Below are positions 1 through 5,011 of a stretch of DNA of 8,392 nucleotides, piece by piece. The stretch is from Candidatus Zixiibacteriota bacterium. GTDB taxonomy: Bacteria > SM23-81. The notes under the pieces were generated by a model. That model was given only the letters and a program-made list of their open reading frames with translations. It was not told the origin of the DNA and ran no database searches. The stretch covers positions 1 to 8,392 of the forward strand of contig DAOVRJ010000102.1 in the NCBI GenBank assembly GCA_030628225.1. Reading direction: 5' to 3'. Numbering within the stretch: position 1 is the first letter of the stretch; every line of letters begins with the position of its first letter. A program made the position numbers and the translations under genes.

Positions 1-1187
1 ACTTCATGACCGATGGCCTGGGCACCGGTTTTGCCAGCACCCTCATCTATGAGGAGAATTCCGGTTGTTCGCACGATGAGATCGACTCCCTGATGTTAGC
101 CTATAACGGACTGGAGCAATTCGTCGTTATGCAGAGAATCAACATCGAGTACACCGGGCACATCGATCTGTGGACCAAAAGTCTGAACGACACCCTGATC
201 ATGGTGGGCGAATATGCGCCCGGCCATTCCAATTACCTACGGCTCAACGATCATGCCGATTACCTGTGCACCCTTACCAATCGCGAGGGACGTCCCTACC
301 GGGTGGTGCGCATGCCCATGCCCTGGTCCATTTCCTCGGCGCCGCCATCATATCTCAACTCGCTCATCGTCAATAACAAGGTGCTGGTGCCCCTGTGGGA
401 CAAGGCGGAGGACGACACGGCTCTGGTCATCTATCAACAGGCCATGCCGGATCACGAGATCGTGGGCATCAACTGCTCCTCCATGGCCAGTTCCGGCGGG
501 GCCATTCACTGCATCACCATGCAGGCGCCCAGTGCGAAATTCATCCACGTGAAGCATGATCCCCTGGAGGACACGGAAGACACGGCCAATCCATATCGAG
601 TGCGGGCACAGATGCTCACCTCTAACAGCTTCATCGCCGACTCAACGGTTGTTCGCTACAGGGTCAACAGCACCTCCTCCTTCAGCTCTACACCGCTGTT
701 GGCGGTCATCGACACCCCGGGCGTCTGTGCCGGCTACATTCCGGCACAATCTGCCGGCGACACCGTGAACTACTACGTCCAGGCGAAAAACACCGACGGC
801 GCCCGGCGCACTTCGCCCTGGCACGCGACGGCGCATCTTTATTCCTTCCGTGTCGGATCGACGGCTCCGGTGCCCGTCTCTGACCTGACGGTCACTCTAT
901 CCGGGGAGGACCTGCGACTGGAGTGGTCGGCGGTGACAACCGATGGCTTCGGCGGCCCCATTGTGGTTGATCGCTATCACATCTATCGGGACACCATCGC
1001 ATATTTTGAACCAGGCTCTGAGCCCTTCGACTCTACCGTGGCGCTTTTCTATATGGACGGCTCCGGAGTGGTTGGGGATACCGGCAGGAACTACTATTAT
1101 GCGGTGACGGCGGTGGCCGGGGGAAAGGAGTCGGAGCTTTCCAATATGGTGGGGGAGTTTGACCGGGGGCTAATAACAGGCGAATAG
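1..1187 (+). CDS. PAD_porph/agmatine deiminase-family protein with Ig-like and FN3 tail, 5' partial
   Basis: The reading frame is open to the left edge (codon 3-5 is Phe), so this is the C-terminal part; the ATG at 6 is very likely internal, since the residues there (FMTDG) match an interior motif of the family. Numbering from that Met, the fragment shows GHID (His52, Asp54), Asn118 in YLNSLIVNNKVLVPLWD, and GGAIHC with Cys169. These correspond to the His/Asp, Asn and nucleophilic Cys of the guanidine-modifying fold of bacterial peptidylarginine and agmatine deiminases. The upstream catalytic Asp region would lie outside the window. Residues about 195-285 resemble an Ig-like domain, as in Porphyromonas PAD. 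Residues about 287-385 form a fibronectin III domain ending in SNMVGEFD. The tailed architecture suggests a secreted peptidylarginine deiminase (arginine to citrulline plus ammonia) rather than a cytosolic agmatine deiminase, but the signal peptide is not visible. The substrate is inferred, and no obvious sorting domain follows the FN3. Confidence 0.88.
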   Translation, partial: FMTDGLGTGFASTLIYEENSGCSHDEIDSLMLAYNGLEQFVVMQRINIEYTGHIDLWTKSLNDTLIMVGEYAPGHSNYLRLNDHADYLCTLTNREGRPYRVVRMPMPWSISSAPPSYLNSLIVNNKVLVPLWDKAEDDTALVIYQQAMPDHEIVGINCSSMASSGGAIHCITMQAPSAKFIHVKHDPLEDTEDTANPYRVRAQMLTSNSFIADSTVVRYRVNSTSSFSSTPLLAVIDTPGVCAGYIPAQSAGDTVNYYVQAKNTDGARRTSPWHATAHLYSFRVGSTAPVPVSDLTVTLSGEDLRLEWSAVTTDGFGGPIVVDRYHIYRDTIAYFEPGSEPFDSTVALFYMDGSGVVGDTGRNYYYAVTAVAGGKESELSNMVGEFDRGLITGE

Positions 1188-1449
1188 AGAAGTGGATAGC
1201 GCTTCGTTTTGGCGGATGCCGATCCGTCCGAGGTATGTTTTCTCAAGCATGGAAGCTGAGGAAGCATAACGGCACCTCTGGGACCGACGCTTTTGGTATC
1301 CGTCTTTTTTCTTATGCAGGAGTGAGATGCTAAGTTGCGAAGCGGAGAGAGGGAGAAATCGTGAGGCTTATTCTTGGAAGGTGTCTCGAAACTCGTTTAG
1401 TGATGTCGAGGCTCGTCACGAAGTTATGATTGGGCTTTTATCTTTTTAC

Positions 1450-1477
1450 GATTCCCGATCCCCGAGTCTCGGTCTTT
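1450..1477. repeat. Heptamer-period tandem array A
   Basis: On the plus strand the array reads gattccc, gatcccc, gagtctc (1450-1470), followed by a decayed unit ggtcttt. On the other strand the units are GAGACTC, GGGGATC and GGGAATC. The period is exactly seven bases, but units differ at two or three positions. Short heptanucleotide tandem repeats (STRR) in heterocystous cyanobacteria are a known precedent for this type of sequence; a shared origin is not implied. Confidence 0.65.
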
Positions 1478-1570
1478 CAGAGGGGGTAGCGGAGGACAGC
1501 GAGGGGCGCGTGCCGGCCGCGGCGGATGAGCAAGGACGGCATCGGCGGCCCTGGCGCCGATAGCGAGCCG

Positions 1571-1587
1571 GTGCTGCGAAGCAGCAC
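1571..1587. other. Perfect 7-bp stem hairpin
   Basis: GTGCTGC, loop GAA, GCAGCAC forms a perfect 7-bp stem in the GC-rich core between repeat arrays A and C. No T-tract follows on either strand, so it is not a canonical intrinsic terminator. Being between convergent genes, it could still act as a 3'-end structure for either transcript. Confidence 0.5.
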
Positions 1588-1599
1588 GCTGGCCGGAGC

Positions 1600-1619
1600 G
1601 AGGGGGACACCTCCCCCTC
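1600..1619. other. Perfect 8-bp stem hairpin
   Basis: GAGGGGGA, loop CACC, TCCCCCTC forms a perfect 8-bp stem with a four-base loop, 12 bases after the previous hairpin. No T-run follows on either strand. It may be a stabilising or termination-associated structure in the convergent gap, or simply part of a repeated non-coding element. Confidence 0.5.
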
Positions 1620-1635
1620 CCATCCACACCACCCC

Positions 1636-1670
1636 AAATGAAAAATGCAAAATGCAAAGTGAAAATTGAA
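1636..1670. repeat. AT-rich heptamer tandem array B
   Basis: Five consecutive 7-base units are visible on the plus strand: aaatgaa, aaatgca, aaatgca, aagtgaa, aattgaa. This is an abrupt AT-rich island in GC-rich surroundings. It has the same period as the GC-rich arrays on either side but a different unit sequence. Confidence 0.7.
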
Positions 1671-1687
1671 TATTCCAAAACCCTTCC

Positions 1688-1743
1688 GAGTCTCAAGTCT
1701 CTAGTCTCGAGTCTCCTATCCCGGTCCCCGAGTTCCGGTTTCT
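1688..1743. repeat. Heptamer-period tandem array C
   Basis: Seven clear 7-base units run on the plus strand: gagtctc, aagtctc, tagtctc, gagtctc, ctatccc, ggtcccc, gagttcc (1688-1736). A decayed eighth unit, ggtttct, follows. The first four units are near-identical and share gagtctc with array A. The array ends 12 bases past the stop codon of the MttB-like gene, so it lies at the start of that transcript's 3' untranslated region. Confidence 0.75.
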
Positions 1744-1755
1744 CCAACAAACACG

Positions 1756-3225
1756 TCACTCTCTTCCTGGCAACTCCTCCAGCCCGAACTTCTTTCCATC
1801 CGCCAACAGGATCCGCTCCAACTCCCTGACCACGTCCTCCGGCAGGGGCTTCGGCTCCGATTTGGCCAGGATCTTCTCCACCTGCTGGTGAGCTCTCTGG
1901 GCCGCAGTCAGACGGCCGGATTCCTGCCATTCGCCCAGGGTGCCCCGGTCTATGGTCGGGCCGGGGAAGCAGGCCTCTTTGCGGAACCACTGCAGGGTAT
2001 GTGGATCGGTGAGAAAGTGGTCCACCTGGCCGACTTTCTTTAGAATGTTCAGAGCCAGAGGCTCCTCCCGCAGGGCGATGCCATCCACGAGGCGATAGGC
2101 CATGCCGCAGATCTCGTTGTCCATGACCAGCTTCTCCAGGCTCTGGCAGCTCTCGAAATCCAGCATCCCCGGGCCGGAGACCATGTTGATACCGGCCAAA
2201 GCGGCCAGTATGGCTCCCATGCCGGTCTCCAGGCCGGCCTGAGCATCCAGGCTCTTGGCGTCGGAGAGGGCCATGTAGGCGTGGGTGGGCAGGTTCAGGT
2301 GCTTGCCCACCTGGCTGTATGCCATGTCGATCATCATCGTCTCCACGGCGCCCATCGGCGAGGTGCCTTTGCGCATATCGAAGCAGGAGGGCGAGCCACC
2401 GTAAATGATCGGGGCGCCTGATCTGGCTAACTGGTGGATGACGATACCACTGAGGTTCTCGGCTGTATGCTGGACCACGGCTCCGGCCAGTGTCACCGGG
2501 GATGTGGCCCCAGTGAGGGGCATGGAGACCAGCTCGGCGGGGATTCCCGACCGGGCGCAATCGATGAGGCTCTGGCAGGTCAGATCACTCCACTTCAGGG
2601 GCGGGGAGGGACAGCAGTCGAAGATGGCCAGGGGTTTGTCCCGCAAATGCTCTTCCCCACCGCGCACCACCGCCAGCATCTCGAGCATGACCCCAAAGCC
2701 CTCCTTGGCGAATGTGCCGGTAATCACCGGTTTGGTGCAATGTGCCAGGGCGATGTACAGCCGGTAGCGGTCGGCCATCTCCTGGGGAACATCTGCGGAG
2801 AGCAGGGCCGTGCTCTGGGCTCTGAAGTGGGGCAATTCTTCCACCAGCCGGGCCAGATTGACAAGGTCGGCGGTGACGGCGTCGCGGGGCTGGCCCTGCT
2901 GAGGATCGAAGATGCGCAGGGCGACGGAGCCCGGGTCGAAGTGGATGTTGTCGTCCCTCAGGTCGAGGGTTAGCTCTCCATTCCGGCCGTAGACCTGAAT
3001 GTGGGCCGGAGCCGTCTGCAGACACCTGTCCACTAAATCTGAAGGGATGTGCACCCGGTTCTGGGCGGGATCCGCTTTCGCCCCGGCGTCGCCAAGAAGT
3101 TGCAGCGCTTCCTGGTTTTCCACGAACACGCCCACCTCTTTGAGGATATCCATGGCCTCGTCCACGATGCGCTCCAGGGCAGAGGGCTCCAGAAGCTCGA
3201 GTTTCGGTCGTTTTGCGCCGGTCAA
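1756..3225 (-). CDS. MttB-superfamily corrinoid-dependent methyltransferase, non-pyrrolysine
   Basis: The 489-residue product (from TTG) matches the MttB/trimethylamine methyltransferase superfamily in length (about 480-500) and along its whole sequence. The N-terminal part reads LELLEPSALERIVDEAMDIL, then EVGVFVENQEALQLLGDAG. The C-terminal half carries the family stretch SDAKSLDAQAGLE, AALAGINMVSGPGMLDF and LVMDNEICGMAYR (residues about 321-378). Superfamily members move a methyl group from a methylated amine such as trimethylamine, glycine betaine or proline betaine to a Co(I) corrinoid protein. The frame is continuous with a TGA stop and has no internal TAG, so it is of the pyrrolysine-free type, whose characterised members use quaternary amines. 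The exact substrate cannot be read from the sequence. The start is placed at TTG (3225) because AGGAGG lies five bases upstream. ATG codons at 3285 and 3249 give longer frames but lack a comparable ribosome-binding site. It is the last gene of a three-gene corrinoid cluster. Confidence 0.9.
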   Translation of the reverse strand: MTGAKRPKLELLEPSALERIVDEAMDILKEVGVFVENQEALQLLGDAGAKADPAQNRVHIPSDLVDRCLQTAPAHIQVYGRNGELTLDLRDDNIHFDPGSVALRIFDPQQGQPRDAVTADLVNLARLVEELPHFRAQSTALLSADVPQEMADRYRLYIALAHCTKPVITGTFAKEGFGVMLEMLAVVRGGEEHLRDKPLAIFDCCPSPPLKWSDLTCQSLIDCARSGIPAELVSMPLTGATSPVTLAGAVVQHTAENLSGIVIHQLARSGAPIIYGGSPSCFDMRKGTSPMGAVETMMIDMAYSQVGKHLNLPTHAYMALSDAKSLDAQAGLETGMGAILAALAGINMVSGPGMLDFESCQSLEKLVMDNEICGMAYRLVDGIALREEPLALNILKKVGQVDHFLTDPHTLQWFRKEACFPGPTIDRGTLGEWQESGRLTAAQRAHQQVEKILAKSEPKPLPEDVVRELERILLADGKKFGLEELPGRE

Positions 3226-3230
3226 GATAG

Positions 3231-3236
3231 CCTCCT
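3231..3236 (-). promoter_or_regulatory. Ribosome-binding site deciding a TTG start
   Basis: A perfect AGGAGG is followed by CTATC and TTG on the minus strand. It lies inside the longer alternative frame from 3285, and argues that the MttB-like protein begins MTGAKRPKLELL rather than at the upstream ATG. Confidence 0.7.
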
Positions 3237-3297
3237 GTGGGATTGTCATTGAATGTCGATCAGCCCTTCCTGGGCCAGAAAGCATAAAATCATCATC

Positions 3298-3957
3298 TCA
3301 CTTCCTGCGAAATGGACAATTCTCCAACCCGCACCGTTGACAAGGGTTCTTCGGTCTGTCTGCGGAAGCTTCCTTGTTAAAGCTCACGGCGAAGGAGACG
3401 GATTTACGGGGGATCATCATGCAGGATGGGTTCAGGCTCATCCCGATCTGGCCGGCGGGCAGCAGGCGGAAGATGACTCGCTGCTCTTCCAATGACCAGT
3501 CGCCGTATCCCGGACTGAAGCGCGGTGTGGCCACAAGGCCGTGAGCGGCGGCCCAGTGGCAGATCTTGGCGTTGATCGCGTCGGCCGTCGCCTCGGCGGC
3601 CACAGAGCCCACCGCATCCAGCACGTACCCCTCGGGCTCGTGTCCGGTGGCCATCAGCTCCTTGACCCGGGCCTCTAACTCCGCGCCGATGGTGCACAGC
3701 CCCAGGCCGGCCAGCTCTTTGCCCTGTAGTGGGCCCAGCTTTTCCAGGTCAGCGCCCTTCAGGATTCGGTAGACGCCGCGTGGTTTGATCAGCTCCCGGG
3801 AGAGCCTCTCCGCTTCCTGGATAATCCTCTCGGTGTCCTTCCGAAGCTGCGTCTTTTGCTCTCCCGCACCCAAGAGGCGAAGAATCTCGCCACGGGACAC
3901 CTGTATGGGGAAGTAACGGATGAATCGAGGCTCTGTCTGTACCTTATCTCTCTTCAT
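3298..3957 (-). CDS. Stand-alone methionine synthase activation (MetH C-terminal type) protein
   Basis: The 219-residue product resembles the AdoMet-binding activation domain of cobalamin-dependent methionine synthase, here as a separate protein. Key features are RFSPGYGDWSLEEQ (residues 146-159), matching the RxxPGY AdoMet-binding motif, and IGMSLNPSCMMIPRKSVSF (171-189), matching the following conserved strand. It would support reductive methylation of inactive cob(II)alamin using AdoMet and an electron donor. Stand-alone activators are known, for example Thermotoga maritima TM0269, which serves TM0268. The C-terminus carries Cys206, Cys209 and Cys214 in CQRCGLENCPFRR, a possible metal site absent from the fused MetH domain as I know it. 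The ATG at 3957 overlaps the end of the homocysteine methyltransferase gene by 14 bases. A GAGGG lies eight bases upstream, suggesting translational coupling. The gene ends 72 bases before the TTG of the MttB-like gene. Confidence 0.88.
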   Translation of the reverse strand: MKRDKVQTEPRFIRYFPIQVSRGEILRLLGAGEQKTQLRKDTERIIQEAERLSRELIKPRGVYRILKGADLEKLGPLQGKELAGLGLCTIGAELEARVKELMATGHEPEGYVLDAVGSVAAEATADAINAKICHWAAAHGLVATPRFSPGYGDWSLEEQRVIFRLLPAGQIGMSLNPSCMMIPRKSVSFAVSFNKEASADRPKNPCQRCGLENCPFRRK

Positions 3958-4852
3958 GCATAAAACCCTCTTCCATCAGCCGGGTGTGGATCAATTTGAT
4001 GAATTCCGGGGTGGTCCCGCAACAACCTCCCACGGCATCGATCCCGGCTTTGACGATGCTGACTATATCCTCGGCGAAAGCCTCGGGTTTCTGCTGATAG
4101 GTCAGCCGGCCGTCCTTCATCTCCGGCTGCCCGCGGTTGGGCTGGATCAAAACGGGCAGCCCGGTGGCCATCCGCCACAGGGGGGCCAGGTCGACCGCTT
4201 CGCCACTGCCCATCCCACAGTTGGATCCCAACACGTCGGCTCCGGCCTCGGCCAGTTCCCGGGCGCAGTCGGCCACGGAGTTGCCCATGATGGTGAAAAA
4301 GCCCCTGGGTTTGCGCTCGAAAGTGACGGTGGCCACGATGGGCAGGTCGCTGAACGAGCGCACTGCCCGGACGGCCGCCAGGATCTCCTGCAGGTCGTAC
4401 ATGGTCTCCACGATGAACAGATCCACCCCCTCCCCAGCCAGCACCTCCGCCTGCTCCCGGAAGGTCTTATCCATCTCCCCCGGGGTACAGTTGCCCACTG
4501 GGGGCAGGAACTTGCCCGTGGGCCCGATGTCCCCGGCCACGTATCCCTCCGCATGACAGGCTGCTCGCGCCAAACGCACCGCTTGGGCATTGACCTCCAC
4601 CAGTTGCTCCTCCAGTCCGCAGGCTATCAGCTTCATCCGGGTGCCTCCCAGGGTGTTGGTCTGGATCACATCGGCGCCGGCCTGCACATAGGCCCGGTGT
4701 ATCCGGCTGATCTCCTCGCCGCGGGAGATATTCCAACTCTCCACAGATTCCCCGGCGGCCAGGCCGCGGATGATCAGGCTGGTGCCCATGGCCCCGTCGA
4801 AGAGCACCGTGCGCTGTTTGAGAAGGTCTAGGAATGGGAGTTTTGGGCGCAT
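3944..4852 (-). CDS. Homocysteine S-methyltransferase domain protein
   Basis: The 302-residue product is a single zinc-dependent homocysteine methyltransferase barrel, like the N-terminal module of MetH or the S-methylmethionine-dependent MmuM family. It shows DGAMGT (residues 19-24), QTNTLGG (64-70), GDIGPTGKFLPP (107-118), GSNCG with Cys212, and GGCCGTTP (275-282) with Cys277 and Cys278. These three Cys are the zinc ligands that activate the homocysteine thiol. It stops where the folate- and cobalamin-binding modules of MetH would begin, so the methyl donor must come from another protein or small molecule. Context (activation protein and MttB homologue in the same operon) favours a methyl-corrinoid protein as donor; S-methylmethionine is an alternative. 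The start is secure: AGGAGG lies five bases upstream of ATG 4852. Confidence 0.92.
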   Translation of the reverse strand: MRPKLPFLDLLKQRTVLFDGAMGTSLIIRGLAAGESVESWNISRGEEISRIHRAYVQAGADVIQTNTLGGTRMKLIACGLEEQLVEVNAQAVRLARAACHAEGYVAGDIGPTGKFLPPVGNCTPGEMDKTFREQAEVLAGEGVDLFIVETMYDLQEILAAVRAVRSFSDLPIVATVTFERKPRGFFTIMGNSVADCARELAEAGADVLGSNCGMGSGEAVDLAPLWRMATGLPVLIQPNRGQPEMKDGRLTYQQKPEAFAEDIVSIVKAGIDAVGGCCGTTPEFIKLIHTRLMEEGFMHEER

Positions 4853-4857
4853 GAGGA

Positions 4858-4863
4858 CCTCCT
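4858..4863 (-). promoter_or_regulatory. Ribosome-binding site of the homocysteine methyltransferase gene
   Basis: AGGAGG is followed by the five bases TCCTC and ATG at 4852 on the minus strand. This is a near-ideal Shine-Dalgarno. The DUF58 and BatA-like starts lack an equivalent. Confidence 0.75.
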
Positions 4864-4894
4864 GCGGTTGGTCTCAAGGAGTATAAACAATGTC

Positions 4895-5011
4895 TGTCGT
4901 TCTGAGAAACGAGGTGGGGCGAAACGACACGAAGTGGCCGAAGATTCTGCTTTTGCTTTTCATTCTCCGCGCGTTCTGAAAAACAGATTCTTCGCTTCGC
5001 TCAGGATGACA
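4895..5011. repeat. Imperfect inverted-repeat element, REP/MITE-like
   Basis: The left outer arm tgtcgttctgag (4895-4906) pairs with the right outer arm ctcaggatgaca (5000-5011) at 10 of 12 positions. The inner arms cgaagattctg (4939-4949) and cagattcttcg (4984-4994) pair at 10 of 11. The left half holds an extra insertion between outer and inner arms, which itself contains TGTCGTT and AACGACA as an inverted pair (4895-4901, 4923-4929). The right arm, read on the minus strand as tgtcatcctgag then cgaagcgaagaatctg, resembles an intergenic repeat I have seen in several unrelated bacterial lineages; I cannot verify this here. It has no coding capacity. It fills most of the gap between the BatA-like and homocysteine methyltransferase genes and overlaps the BatA-like stop codon. 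Confidence 0.6.

Larger units (their letters stand above)
1188..1755. other. Gene-free gap between convergent genes, rich in short repeats
   Basis: This 568-base stretch separates the deiminase stop from the stop of the MttB-like gene. Positions 1188-1449 show no recognisable coding sequence, RNA or strong terminator. Positions 1450-1743 hold three heptamer-period arrays and two perfect GC hairpins, listed separately. A 78-codon frame opens at 1327 behind a fair ribosome-binding sequence (AGGAG), but its product is low in complexity, Arg-rich at the end, and runs through a repeat array, so it is not called. The opposite strand carries open frames only as continuations of the shadow of the neighbouring gene. 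Confidence 0.6.

Noticed and set aside
1210-1230. Short palindrome cggat-gccg-atccg near the deiminase stop
   Set aside because: The stem is five base pairs, with no T-run after it and no sign of a regulator gene nearby; likely chance in GC-rich sequence.
1286-1310. Possible intrinsic terminator after the deiminase gene (GACG, CGTC, then six T)
   Set aside because: The stem is only four base pairs with an 11-base loop and cannot be extended, so the T-run alone is not enough.
1327-1563. 78-codon plus-strand frame preceded by AGGAG
   Set aside because: The ribosome-binding match is fair, but the product has no recognisable fold, crosses heptamer array A and ends in an Arg-rich run typical of non-coding GC-rich sequence.
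1424-2560. Long minus-strand frame of 378 codons
   Set aside because: It overlaps the MttB-like gene in another frame, is dominated by Arg, Pro and Gly, and runs through the hairpins and repeat arrays. It is a shadow of a GC-rich gene.
1756-3225. Pyrrolysine-containing methyltransferase
   Set aside because: The frame has no internal TAG and ends in TGA, so no amber readthrough is involved.
3920-4831. 303-codon plus-strand frame opposite the homocysteine methyltransferase gene
   Set aside because: The minus-strand gene has clear catalytic motifs and a ribosome-binding site; the antisense frame has none and is rich in His, Gly and Gln as expected for a mirror frame.
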